Notes: a model not told the origin generated them from the letters alone. Shown: positions 50,678 to 59,925, numbered from the stretch's first letter. The stretch is 64,000 nt of DNA from Brevundimonas subvibrioides (GCA_002280475.1 NCEB01000007.1:1-64000), one strand, 5' to 3'. Translations and numbers: made by a program.

Positions 50678-50805
50678 GGGTCGAGGGTCGAGGGTCAAGG
50701 GGAGCGGGGCTACGGACCGGGTACGGGGATCAGGTGGCCGACTCGAAGCTAGCCGCGGTAATCTCACCCCTTGCTCTTCGACCCTCGACCCTCGACCCTC
50801 GAACC
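50678..50805. repeat. Heptamer repeats in inverted orientation
   Basis: GGGTCGAGGGTCGAGGGTCA at 50678-50697 is three tandem heptamers GGGTCGA. TTCGACCCTCGACCCTCGAC and following CCTCGAA (50777-50803) is the inverse set. The arms can form a hairpin of about 20 bp with an 80-base loop. This fills the 318-base gap (50580-50897) between the YqjD-like and AKR genes; no gene is seen there. Confidence 0.75.
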
Positions 50806-50897
50806 TATCTCCGACCTCCTCGACCCCCGTTCCGCCGGTAAGGTTTCGGCAGCATCTCCCTAGGTCTCCCTTAAACTTTGCCGGTCAGGGTGGCCGG

Positions 50898-51794
50898 GTG
50901 ACATTCGCCGCCGAACCCTCGCCCGTCGCCAAGCTGGCGCTCGCCGTCGTGACGGAGCCCGAGCGCGCCCTTCCTGTGCCCTCGGGTGCCCGCGAGGACG
51001 CCATGCGGTCCCTGCTCCAGACCGCCGCCGACGCAGGCGTGCGCCTGGTGGCCTGCCGACCCCAGGGCGATCAGGAGCGGCTGCTGGGCCAGGCCTGGCC
51101 CTTCCCCTCGCCCTTTTCCGTCAGCGTCCGCGCCGTCGCCCTGTCCGAGGGTCTGGACCGTGTCGAGGCGCGCGCCCGTCGCTCGCTGGAGCGGATGGGC
51201 CTGCCGCGCGGCGATGTCCTGCTGGCCTCCGGCGCCGGCGATCTCGCGGGCGCCGAGGGCCGCGCCCTGTGGGACCGGATGCAGGCGCTGAAGGACCGGG
51301 GCCTGTATCGCCGCATCGGCTTTCTGACCACGATGGAGGACGGACCGACGCTTCTGGCGCGCCGCTTCCAGCCCGACGTGGTCCAGATCCCCTGCAACAT
51401 CCTGGACCAGCGCGCCGTCAGCGAGGGTGTGCTGTCCGACCTCGCGGGCCTGGGCGTCGACGTCCATGTCTCTTCGGTGTTCGCGCGCGGCCTGCTGTTC
51501 GCCACCCGAGAGACCCTGCCGGCCCATCTTCAGGGCCACGGCGTCGCCCTGTCGCGCACCCGCCGGCGTCTGGCCGAGGCGCGCATCGACCCGATGCAGG
51601 CGGCGCTGGCCTTTTGCCTTGGCCTGCCGCCCGTGGCCGCCGTGATCGCCTCGGTGGCCTCGGCCGCCGAGATGCGCGCGGTGCTGGCCGCCGCCCATGC
51701 GCCGAGCCCCGATCTCGACTGGGCCACCCTGGCGCTGGAGGAACCGGCCGCGCTCACGGCCGGCTCCCCCCAGACGATCAGTCACGCAGCCTGA
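50898..51794 (+). CDS. Aldo/keto reductase-fold protein lacking the catalytic tetrad
   Basis: 298 residues, GTG start. AKR-family features: GLYRRIGFLTTMEDGPTLLA and PDVVQIPCNILDQRAVSEGV. The usual catalytic residues are absent: where FDTAxxYG (Asp/Tyr) is expected it has LVACRPQGDQERLLG (residues 50-64), the Lys strand reads FSVSVRAVAL (73-82), and the His strand reads GDVLLASGAGDL (105-116). Barrel elements remain, so it is either a pseudoenzyme or uses another chemistry. Preceded by the heptamer repeat region; a family-3 repeat follows. Confidence 0.75.
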   Translation: MTFAAEPSPVAKLALAVVTEPERALPVPSGAREDAMRSLLQTAADAGVRLVACRPQGDQERLLGQAWPFPSPFSVSVRAVALSEGLDRVEARARRSLERMGLPRGDVLLASGAGDLAGAEGRALWDRMQALKDRGLYRRIGFLTTMEDGPTLLARRFQPDVVQIPCNILDQRAVSEGVLSDLAGLGVDVHVSSVFARGLLFATRETLPAHLQGHGVALSRTRRRLAEARIDPMQAALAFCLGLPPVAAVIASVASAAEMRAVLAAAHAPSPDLDWATLALEEPAALTAGSPQTISHAA

Positions 51795-51958
51795 TGACCC
51801 TCCCCCGTAGGGAGGAGGAGGACCGCGAAGCGGTGGAGGGGGCCGGCCGCGAACGGCGTCGTTCGTTGCGAGCCCCCTCCGTCTGCTTCGCTTCGCCGCG
51901 CATCCTTGAGGATCGGCTCGTATACGAGCCGACCGCAAGCCCCCAGCGGGGGAGGATT
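51795..51958. repeat. Family-3 repeat with a 20-bp palindrome
   Basis: The stretch contains CTCCCCCGTAGGGAGGAGGA, GGACCGCGAAGCGGTGGAGG, and the matching CCCCAGCGGGGGAGGA at the far end. TCGGCTCGTATACGAGCCGA (51913-51932) is a perfect 20-bp palindrome inside it. It lies between convergent AKR and btuB genes and could act as a two-way terminator. Confidence 0.75.
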
Positions 51959-53800
51959 TCAGTAGCGCAGCCTGACGCCGACGTAGGCCGACCGCCCCGG
52001 CTCGCCGTATCCGAACACCTGCTGATACCGCGCGTCGGCCAGGTTCTCGATCCGCGCCGTCAGCGACACTTGATCGGTCAGGGCATATGAGGCGTTGAGG
52101 TTCGCCGTGACGAAGCCGTCGCGCACCCCGCCCGCATCGTCCTGATCGCCCTCGGCCCGCACCGTCAGCGCGCCCGACAGCCGCTCGCCTGACCAGCCCA
52201 GCGTCGCCGATCCCGCGTGCTCGGGCACCCTGAGCAGCCGCGCATCGGTCGTCTCGTCGCGCGCATTGGTCCAGGCATAGGCGACCGTCAGATCGAAGCC
52301 GCCCCCCAGCGCCGCCCGGCCCTCGACCTCGATCCCGTCCGTCCGCGTCTCGGCGATGTTCACATAGACGGCGTCGAAGGTGACGGGATCGAAGACATAG
52401 CTGATCTGGTCCTCCACGTTCAGCCGATAGACGGTGATCCGCCCGTCCAGCCGCCCGTCCGGCGCGGTCCACCCCAGGGCCACCTCCACGCTGTCAGCGC
52501 GTTCGGGCGTCAGGGCAGGAAAGGGCGCGGCCGAGAAACAGAAGTCGCAGACCGCCTGGCTGATCGAGGGTGCCTTGAAGCCCGTGCCCCAGGCCCCCGA
52601 CAGGATGAAACCGCCGTCCAGGTCCAGCGCCGCCGACAGCCGGCCCGTCGTCTCGGAGCCGAAGTCGTCGGTGTCGTCCCAGCGAAGCGCCCCGGTCAGG
52701 CTCAGACGGTCGGTCGCCTCGACCGAGGCCACGCCGAACAGCGAGGTGGTGCCCAGGTCCTCGACCGCGCCGGTCGAGACACTGCCCTCGGTGTCCTCGC
52801 GTTCGGCGCCGAAGGCATAGGTCAGCCGTTCGCCCGCCGCCCCGTCCGCCTGCCAGCGCCAGACCTGGCGATTGGCCTCGAAGCTGAACGGAAAGTCCGC
52901 GATCGTGTCGCGAACCAGGTCGGAGGCCGACAGGCTCAGCTGGTGCGACAGTCCCAGGGCTTCGGCCGACAGTCGGGCGAAGCCGGACCACTGCTCGCCC
53001 TCGGTCCGGTCCGGCGTGTCGGCCAGGGCGAAGGCCGGGGCGGGAAATCCGTCGATGTCCGCCTCGCTCCTCGACCATCTCACCGACCCGTCGATGCGCG
53101 CGGTGGCCGACAGGGCATAGCGCCCCCGCGCCCCGATCGTGGTGTTGTCGAACCCGTCGGTCTCGGTCGCGCCGTCCGCCTCGTCGGCCGCGCTGATCCC
53201 GTCGGTGACGAAGCGCGAAACCCAGGCCCCGACCGCATAGGTGTCGGTGGCCACCCCCGCCGCCAGCCGGCCGCGCAGGGTGTCGAACGAGCCGGCCTCG
53301 GCCTCGGCGCGGACGCCGTCCACCTCGCGCGTGGTGAAGGCGATGACCCCGCCGATGGCGTCCGATCCCCACAGCGACGACTGCGGCCCGCTCAGCACCT
53401 CGATTCGCTGAATGTCGCCCAGCTCGAAGCCCGAGAAGTCATAGGCTCCGTTGATCTCGGCCGCGTCGTTGACCGGCACCCCGTCCACCAGCACCAGGGT
53501 CTTGCCCGGATTGGCACCCCGGATGCGGACCTGGGTCGGTCCGCCGAAGGCCCCCGACCGCACCACCGACAGACCCGGCACGTCTGCCAGGATGTCGGCG
53601 GCGAAGAGGGCGCCCCGCTGTTCGATGGCGCGGGCGTCGATGACGCGGGCGCCGGGGGTGCGCTGGGCGATGGCCGGGATGCGGGTCGCGGTCACCACCA
53701 CCTCGGGCAGGGGATCGGCGATCAGGACCTCGGCTTCCTCGGCCCACGCTGGGGCGGCGAGCGCGGCCAGCGCGCTCGTGCAGAACAACAGACGTTTCAT
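51959..53800 (-). CDS. btuB: Vitamin B12 TonB-dependent receptor BtuB
   Basis: 613 residues, normal for BtuB. Signal peptide MKRLLFCTSALAALAAPAWA; TonB box LPEVVVTATRI; plug domain with VRIRGANPGKTLVLVDGVPV and IQRIEVLSGPQSSLWGSDAI; barrel ending in VGVRLRY. It imports cobalamin across the outer membrane. The cobalamin riboswitch at 53981-54150 directly upstream supports B12 as the ligand: high B12 turns it off. Confidence 0.93.
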   Translation of the reverse strand: MKRLLFCTSALAALAAPAWAEEAEVLIADPLPEVVVTATRIPAIAQRTPGARVIDARAIEQRGALFAADILADVPGLSVVRSGAFGGPTQVRIRGANPGKTLVLVDGVPVNDAAEINGAYDFSGFELGDIQRIEVLSGPQSSLWGSDAIGGVIAFTTREVDGVRAEAEAGSFDTLRGRLAAGVATDTYAVGAWVSRFVTDGISAADEADGATETDGFDNTTIGARGRYALSATARIDGSVRWSRSEADIDGFPAPAFALADTPDRTEGEQWSGFARLSAEALGLSHQLSLSASDLVRDTIADFPFSFEANRQVWRWQADGAAGERLTYAFGAEREDTEGSVSTGAVEDLGTTSLFGVASVEATDRLSLTGALRWDDTDDFGSETTGRLSAALDLDGGFILSGAWGTGFKAPSISQAVCDFCFSAAPFPALTPERADSVEVALGWTAPDGRLDGRITVYRLNVEDQISYVFDPVTFDAVYVNIAETRTDGIEVEGRAALGGGFDLTVAYAWTNARDETTDARLLRVPEHAGSATLGWSGERLSGALTVRAEGDQDDAGGVRDGFVTANLNASYALTDQVSLTARIENLADARYQQVFGYGEPGRSAYVGVRLRY

Positions 53801-53980
53801 GGCATGTGACTCCGTCGACCCGGCTTCGGCGCGCGCCGGGCGTCATGACAGCGACCAATCCGCCGCCACCGGGGTGACGACGGCTCCGAGATCGGGTCGC
53901 TTCGACGGAACGTCCTCCTGCCTGTGCAGAAGGGGTTGGTCCCACGCCTCTGTCTGGTCCCGGACAGGGGGCGAGCGACG

Positions 53981-54150
53981 TCGGCGGCCAGGTCTCCTGG
54001 CTTGCGGGTCAACAGCTGCCGTCCTCGCCTTCCCGGAGCCGTCGAAACGGACCCAGTGACGCCGGGGGATGAGCCCCGGATCGGACGACGGCCTCGCCGC
54101 CTACAGTTGCGGGCACAGCCGCGGTGTTCGACCGCGTTCCCTTAACCGCC
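53981..54150 (-). promoter_or_regulatory. Cobalamin riboswitch controlling btuB
   Basis: Read on the minus strand: GGTTAAGGGAACGCGGT, then CGGCTGTGCCCGCAACTGTA, CACTGG, CGGGAAGGCG and GCAAGCCAGGAGACCTGGCC. This is the canonical order of conserved AdoCbl-riboswitch blocks, including the B12-box AGCCAGGAGACCTGCC-type sequence at 53986-54005. It lies 181 bases ahead of the btuB ATG. The rest of the 456-base gap holds the probable promoter and the partial repeat at 54187. Confidence 0.95.
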
Positions 54151-54186
54151 TGGGCGGAATGTCGCAGGTGCGAAGGCCTGAGTAAA

Positions 54187-54211
54187 TCCTCACCCGCGCA
54201 GCGGGGGAGGA
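54187..54211. repeat. Partial family-3 repeat
   Basis: TCCTCACCCGCGCAGCGGGG then GAGGA, an imperfect hairpin matching the ends of the 51795 and 56939 repeats. It lies between the riboswitch and mutS. Confidence 0.6.
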
Positions 54212-54256
54212 TTGCCTTGAGCCCCGGTGCGCATTCCGTCACCCTGTCGCGACCCC

Positions 54257-56938
54257 ATGAACGCGCCCCTGCAGCATCCGCCGAAGACCGATCCGCTTGA
54301 GGGCGTCACCCCCGTCATGGCGCAGTTCCTGACGGCCAAGGCCTCCCAGCCGGACGCCATCCTGTTCTTCCGCATGGGCGATTTCTACGAGCTGTTCTTC
54401 CAGGACGCCGAGGTTGTGGCCGCCGCCATCGGCCTGACCCTGACCAAACGCGGCAAGCACCTGGGCGAGGACATCCCCATGGCCGGGATGCCGGTCCATG
54501 CGGCCGAGGGCTATATCGCCCGGCTGATCCGCCAGGGCTTCAAGGTCGCCATCTGCGAACAGATGGAGGACCCGTCCGAGGCCAGGAAGCGCGGCTCCAA
54601 GGCTGTGGTGCGCCGCGACATCGTCCGCGTCGTCACGCCGGGCACCCTGACTGAGGATTCGCTGCTGGATGCGCGCGGGGCCAACCGGCTGGCCGCCGTC
54701 GCCCTCCGCCGGGGCCGCGCCGCCGTGGCTGTGGTCGAGCTGTCGGCCGGGGGGGTGGACTGTGTGGCCTGCCACCTGGTCGACCTGGCCGCCACCCTGT
54801 CGGCCTTCCGTCCGTCCGAGGTTCTGGTCACCGACAAGCTGTTCTCGGACCCCGAGGTCAAGGAGGCGCTGGACGGTTCCGGCGGCGTGGTCCAGGCCCT
54901 GGCGTCGGCCGTCGCCGAACCCGCCGCCGCCTCGGCGCGGGTCACGCGCCTGTACGGCGTTCAGTCACTGGACGGGTTCGGGGCCTTCGAGGAGGCGGAG
55001 GTCTCCGCGCTCGGCCTCATCGCCGCCTATCTGGAGACGACCCAGGCGGGCAAGGTCCCGGCCCTGTCGCCGCCCCGCCGCTCGGGCCAGACCGGCTATC
55101 TGGCCATCGACCCGGCCACCCGCCTCAGCCTGGAGATCGACCGCACCCAGAGGGGGGAACGAGAGGGATCGCTGCTCGCCTGCATCGACCGCACCGTCAC
55201 CTCGGGCGGGGCCCGCGCGCTCGCCGAACGCATCGCCCGGCCGCTGCGCGATCCGGCCGCGATCAACGCCGGGCTGGACGCCGTCGAATGGCTGATGGAG
55301 CGGCGAGGCCCGCGTCGCGACCTGCGCGACGGCCTGCGCGCCTCCGCCGACGTGGCCCGCGCCGTGTCCCGCCTGGCGCTCGGCCGGGGCGGCCCCCGCG
55401 ACCTCGCCGCCATCCGCTCGGGGCTGACCATCGCCGAGTCTCTGGCGGGGCTGTTCACTGTCTCGCCCGACCCCCTGACGGGCCCGCCGGAACGCATCAC
55501 GGCGTGCCTGGACCGCCTGACCCTGTCGCCCGATCTGTCGCGGCTGATGTTGGACCTCGCCGAGGGTCTGTCGCCCGAGCCGCCCCACCTCGCCCGCGAC
55601 GGCGGCTTCGTGAACCCCGGCTTCCGGCCCGAGCTCGACGCGGCCCGCGCGCTGCGCGACGACAGCCGTCGCGTCGTCGCTGACCTGGAGGCCCGGGCCG
55701 TGGCCGAGAGCGGCGTGCCCTTCAAGATCAAGCACAACGCCGTGCTCGGCTATTTCCTCGAGACCACCGCCAAACACGCCGAGCCCCTGTTCCGCGCCGG
55801 CCCCGAGAGCCCCTTCATCCACCGCCAGACCCTGGCGGCCCAGGTGCGGTTCACCACCGTCGAACTGTCGGAACTGGATGCGAAGATCAGCCAGGCCGGT
55901 CACCGCGCCCTGGCCATGGAGACCGAGACCTTCGAGACCTGGCGCGCCCATGTTCAGGCGCTGGCCCGCCCGCTCCAGGCGCTCGCCGAGGCCATGGCCG
56001 AACTGGACGCCACCGCCGCCCTCGCCGAATGGGCAGAAGAAGTCGGCGCGGTCCGCCCCGTCGTCGACGACAGCCGCTGTTTCACCGTCGAGGCCGGTCG
56101 CCATCCAGTGGTCGAGGCGGCGGTCAAGAAGGCGGGCGATCCCTTCACCCCCAACGACTGCCGCCTGGACGGCGAGGGCCAGGGGTGCGCGCGGCTCAGC
56201 ATCGTCACCGGCCCGAACATGGCGGGCAAGTCGACCTTCCTGCGCCAGAACGCCTTGCTGGTCGTGCTGGCCCAGGCCGGGTGCTTCGTTCCGGCGCGGG
56301 CCATGCGGCTAGGCGTCGTCGATCGGCTGTTCAGCCGGGTCGGGGCGGGCGACGATCTGGCGCGGGGCCGCTCCACCTTCATGATGGAGATGGTCGAGAC
56401 CGCCGCCATCCTGACCCAGGCCACCGACCGCAGCTTCGTCGTGCTGGACGAGATCGGGCGCGGCACCGCCACCTATGACGGCCTGGCCATCGCCTGGGCC
56501 TGCGCCGAGGCGCTGCACGACATGAACCGGTCTCGCACCCTGTTCGCCACCCACTATCACGAACTGGCGCGGCTGGAGGAGCGGCTGGACCACGTCTGCA
56601 ACCTGTCGATGAAGGCGCGCGAGTGGAACGGCGAGCTCGTCTTCCTGCACGAGGCCGCGCCGGGGGCCGCCGACCGGTCCTACGGTGTTCAGGTGGCGAA
56701 ACTGGCGGGCGTGCCCCCCGCCGTCGTCGCCCGCGCCCGCGCCGTGCTGGACCGGCTGGAGTCAGAGAAGGCCGCGCAGGGCCGCCTCGACGACCTGCCC
56801 CTGTTCGCCGTCATGGAGCCCCCTCCGCCCCCGATGGCGTCCGCCGTCGACGAGGCCATCGCCGCCCTGGACCCCGACGCGATGTCTCCGCGCGAGGCGC
56901 TGGAGGCGCTGTATCGGCTGAAGGGGCTGGCAAAATGA
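54257..56938 (+). CDS. mutS: DNA mismatch repair protein MutS
   Basis: 893 residues from ATG 54257 (MNAPLQHPPKTDPLEGVTPV). Mismatch-binding motif FFRMGDFYELFFQDAEVV holds the Phe-x-Glu. Lever and clamp domains follow. Walker A: TGPNMAGKSTFLRQNALLVV; Walker B: SFVVLDEIGRGTATYDGLAI; C-terminal HTH region. It recognises mismatches and recruits MutL. Same direction as glnD, with a repeat-filled 155-base gap between. Confidence 0.97.
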   Translation: MNAPLQHPPKTDPLEGVTPVMAQFLTAKASQPDAILFFRMGDFYELFFQDAEVVAAAIGLTLTKRGKHLGEDIPMAGMPVHAAEGYIARLIRQGFKVAICEQMEDPSEARKRGSKAVVRRDIVRVVTPGTLTEDSLLDARGANRLAAVALRRGRAAVAVVELSAGGVDCVACHLVDLAATLSAFRPSEVLVTDKLFSDPEVKEALDGSGGVVQALASAVAEPAAASARVTRLYGVQSLDGFGAFEEAEVSALGLIAAYLETTQAGKVPALSPPRRSGQTGYLAIDPATRLSLEIDRTQRGEREGSLLACIDRTVTSGGARALAERIARPLRDPAAINAGLDAVEWLMERRGPRRDLRDGLRASADVARAVSRLALGRGGPRDLAAIRSGLTIAESLAGLFTVSPDPLTGPPERITACLDRLTLSPDLSRLMLDLAEGLSPEPPHLARDGGFVNPGFRPELDAARALRDDSRRVVADLEARAVAESGVPFKIKHNAVLGYFLETTAKHAEPLFRAGPESPFIHRQTLAAQVRFTTVELSELDAKISQAGHRALAMETETFETWRAHVQALARPLQALAEAMAELDATAALAEWAEEVGAVRPVVDDSRCFTVEAGRHPVVEAAVKKAGDPFTPNDCRLDGEGQGCARLSIVTGPNMAGKSTFLRQNALLVVLAQAGCFVPARAMRLGVVDRLFSRVGAGDDLARGRSTFMMEMVETAAILTQATDRSFVVLDEIGRGTATYDGLAIAWACAEALHDMNRSRTLFATHYHELARLEERLDHVCNLSMKAREWNGELVFLHEAAPGAADRSYGVQVAKLAGVPPAVVARARAVLDRLESEKAAQGRLDDLPLFAVMEPPPPPMASAVDEAIAALDPDAMSPREALEALYRLKGLAK

Positions 56939-57092
56939 TCCTCCCCCGGAGCGAAGCGAACGGGGGAGGGGGACCGCGAAGCGGTGGAGGGGGCGGACGC
57001 GCACACCGTGTCTGGAGCCGCCCCCTCCACCCCCGCGCAAGCGCGCGGCGGTCCCCCTCCCCCGTTCCGCTTCGTTGCTCGGGGGAGGATTA
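56939..57092. repeat. Family-3 repeat, full copy
   Basis: CTCCCCCGGAGCGAAGCGAA and GGGGACCGCGAAGCGGTGGA, then inverted CCCCCTCCACCCCCGCGCAA and TTCCGCTTCGTTGCTCGGGG then GAGGA. The whole region can fold into one long imperfect hairpin. It separates mutS and glnD. Confidence 0.75.
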
Positions 57093-57093
57093 G

Positions 57094-59766
57094 GTGCCGA
57101 CCCTCGACACCCACCTCGACGCCCTCGTCGGCTCGGCCGGCCTGCGCGCCTCGGTGGCCGAGACGCTGAGATCCCACCACGACGCCGCGCGCGAGAAGGT
57201 CGCCGCGAAACTGGCCAACGGCCTCCCCGGCGTCGAGGTCGCCCGCCTCTACGCCGCCGCCGCCGACGAGATGCTCACCGCTTTGTGGCGCTTCACCACC
57301 CAGACCCTCTATCCCGCCCCCAATCCGACCGAGGCCGAGAAGCTGGCCCTGATCGCGGTCGGCGGCTACGGGCGCGGCGTCCTGGCACCCTTCTCTGATC
57401 TGGACATCGTCTTCCTGCGCCCGTGGAAGACCACGGCCCGGACCGAGACGGTGGCGGAGTTCATGCTCTACGTCCTGTGGGACCTGGGGCTGAAGGTCGG
57501 CTCCTCGGCCCGGTCGGTCGAGGAGGCGCTCGGCCTCGCCCGCTCCGACATGACCATCCGCACGGCCCTGCTGGAAGCCCGACCGATCGCGGGCGACGCG
57601 GGCCTGACCCTGGACTTCCTGACCCGCTTCCACGCCCTGGTCGCCGGCGCCGACCCTCGCGCCTTCATCGCCGCCAAGATGGAGGAGCGCGACACCCGCC
57701 ATGCCCGCACCGGGGCCGTCCGCTACCGGGTCGAGCCCAACATCAAGGACGGCAAGGGGGGGCTTCGCGACCTGAACACCCTGTTCTGGATCGCCCGGTC
57801 CCTGGCCCCCGACAGCCCGCTGGGCGCCCGGGTGCTGGACGAGCTCCTGACCGCCCGCGAACGTCGAGCCTTCGAAGAAGCCTTCGACTTCCTGTGGCGG
57901 GTGCGGTGCCATCTGCATCTGGCCGCCGGTCGCGCCGAAGAGAAGCTGACGTTCGACCTCCAGCCCGAGGTGGCCCGCCGCATGGGCTGGCGCGGCCGGG
58001 GCGACGAGCCGGCGGTGGAGCGGTTCATGCGCCGCTACTTCATCGTCGCCCGCGACGTCGGGGCCCTGACCCGGGCCATGAGCGCGACGCTGGAGGCCCG
58101 ACAGCAGAAGAAGACCCTCAGCCTGTCGCGCCTGATCCCCGGCCGCAAACGCAACCTCGGGGTCGAAGGCCTGGTCGAGGACGGCGGGCGGCTTTCGGTC
58201 ACGGGACCGGAGGTCTTCGTCGAGGATCCCGTCAAGCTGCTGACCCTGTTCGTCTGCGCCGACCAGCACGATCTGGACGTCCACCCCCACGCCTTTTCGG
58301 CCGTGACCCGGTCCCTGTCGCTGGTGACGCCCCGGCTACGGCGCGATCCGCGCGCCACCGCGGCCCTGCTGCACATCCTGGCCCACGGCCAGCGGCCCTA
58401 TCGCGTCCTCACCCTGATGAACGAGGCGGGTCTGCTGGGCCGGTTCCTGCCGGAATGGGGCCGGATCGTCGGCCAGACCCAGTTCAACATGTACCACGCC
58501 TATACGGTCGACGAGCACACGCTCCAGGCCATCGGCATCATCAACGACATCGGCCGGGGCAAGCTGACGGCCGACCACCCGCTGGCCTCGGAGGTCATCC
58601 ATCTGATCGCCGACCCCGAGGCCCTGATGCTGGCCATGCTGCTGCACGACGTGGGCAAGGGCGGCGACCGGGGCCAGCTGGAGGACGGCGCCATCGCCGC
58701 CCGGCGCGCCTGCGAGCGGCTGGGGCTGGAGCCCCGCCGGATCGAGATCGTCGTCTGGTTGGTGCGCCACCACCTGGCCCTGTCGGACTATGCCCAGAAG
58801 CGCGACGTCTCCGATCCCGCCACCGTCCGCGCCTTCGCTGAACTGGTCGGCGACCCGGAGCGTCTGCGGATGCTGCTGGTGCTGACCGTGGCCGACATCC
58901 GCGCCGTCGGACCCGGCGTCTGGAACAGCTGGAAGGGCCAGCTGATGCGCAGCCTCTACGGCGCGGTCGAGGCCCTGTTCCGGGGCGAGGATCTCAAGAC
59001 CGCCGATCCGCTCGCCGAACACGCCGACCTGGTGGCCCGCGCCCATGCCGAGGGCGCCGCCGCCGAGGCCCGCAGTGGGGCCGTCGGTCGCATCGAACAG
59101 ACCACCGAGATCGCGCTGGCCGCCCGCGACCGGCCGGGCCTGTTCGCTGACCTCGCCGCCGTGCTCGCCGCCGCCGGGGCCGACGTCACCGGGGCCCGCG
59201 TCGCCACGGCCCCGGACGGCACGGTGCTGGACGTGTTCCAGGTCCAGGACGGCGCCGACCAGCCCTATGGCCACGCCGAGCCGCGCCGCCTGACCTCCCT
59301 GATCCGCGCCCTGGAAGCCGCCGCCCGGGGCGAGACCCCCGTCGCCCCCCCGCCCATGCCGGCCGCCTCGCGCCGCCGCGCCGTCTTCGATGTCCGCCCG
59401 GTGGTCATGATCGACAACGCCGCCTCCGCCGACGCCACGGTGATCGAGGTGTCCGGTGCCGACCGGCCGGGGCTGCTCGCCGAGCTGTCGCGCACCCTGA
59501 CCGACCACGACCTGTCGATCCGCTCGGCCCATGTCGCCGGCTTCGGCGAACGGGCGGTCGACAGCTTCTACGTCGCCGACGGCAAGGGCCGAAAGCTGAC
59601 CAGCGACGTCCTGCTGGACGAGGTGCACCGGGCGCTGGAGGCCGTGCTGGACCGAACCCCCGCCGCCCCGTCCGGTCGCGCCATCACCGCCGCCCGCGCC
59701 AGCGCCCGCGACGTCTCCGGCATCGGCGTCCCGAAACCCGTTCCTTCGGCTCCGGAAGCGCGGTAA
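57094..59766 (+). CDS. glnD: Bifunctional uridylyltransferase/uridylyl-removing enzyme GlnD
   Basis: 890 residues, GTG start. Nucleotidyltransferase domain: GGYGRGVLAPFSDLDIVFLR (GG...D-D motif); central domain; HD domain with AMLLHDVGKGGDRGQLEDGA; two C-terminal ACT domains (IALAARDRPGLFADLAAVLA and VIEVSGADRPGLLAELSRTL). It (de)uridylylates PII in response to glutamine, controlling nitrogen metabolism. The order mutS-glnD-murJ-trpS is conserved in Caulobacteraceae. Confidence 0.96.
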   Translation: MPTLDTHLDALVGSAGLRASVAETLRSHHDAAREKVAAKLANGLPGVEVARLYAAAADEMLTALWRFTTQTLYPAPNPTEAEKLALIAVGGYGRGVLAPFSDLDIVFLRPWKTTARTETVAEFMLYVLWDLGLKVGSSARSVEEALGLARSDMTIRTALLEARPIAGDAGLTLDFLTRFHALVAGADPRAFIAAKMEERDTRHARTGAVRYRVEPNIKDGKGGLRDLNTLFWIARSLAPDSPLGARVLDELLTARERRAFEEAFDFLWRVRCHLHLAAGRAEEKLTFDLQPEVARRMGWRGRGDEPAVERFMRRYFIVARDVGALTRAMSATLEARQQKKTLSLSRLIPGRKRNLGVEGLVEDGGRLSVTGPEVFVEDPVKLLTLFVCADQHDLDVHPHAFSAVTRSLSLVTPRLRRDPRATAALLHILAHGQRPYRVLTLMNEAGLLGRFLPEWGRIVGQTQFNMYHAYTVDEHTLQAIGIINDIGRGKLTADHPLASEVIHLIADPEALMLAMLLHDVGKGGDRGQLEDGAIAARRACERLGLEPRRIEIVVWLVRHHLALSDYAQKRDVSDPATVRAFAELVGDPERLRMLLVLTVADIRAVGPGVWNSWKGQLMRSLYGAVEALFRGEDLKTADPLAEHADLVARAHAEGAAAEARSGAVGRIEQTTEIALAARDRPGLFADLAAVLAAAGADVTGARVATAPDGTVLDVFQVQDGADQPYGHAEPRRLTSLIRALEAAARGETPVAPPPMPAASRRRAVFDVRPVVMIDNAASADATVIEVSGADRPGLLAELSRTLTDHDLSIRSAHVAGFGERAVDSFYVADGKGRKLTSDVLLDEVHRALEAVLDRTPAAPSGRAITAARASARDVSGIGVPKPVPSAPEAR

Positions 59767-59780
59767 GGGCCTAAAAACCT

Positions 59781-59910
59781 CCGCTCATCCCCGCGAAAGC
59801 GGGGACCCAGACCTTTGGACGATCGGCGCCGCCTTGTTCGCACTGACGTTGATCCCGCCTGCTCGTGCCCCGCAAAAGCACTGGGTCCCCGCTTTCGCGG
59901 GGATGAGCGG
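59781..59910. repeat. REPIN-like element: perfect 30-bp inverted repeat
   Basis: 59781-59810 (CCGCTCATCCCCGCGAAAGC, then GGGGACCCAG) is repeated exactly inverted at 59881-59910, with a 70-base spacer. Each arm also contains a hairpin (CCCCGCGAAAGCGGGG). It lies between glnD and murJ. A single related copy sits in the terminase gene at 32866. Confidence 0.88.
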
Positions 59911-59925
59911 AAAGGAAGGGCGGAG

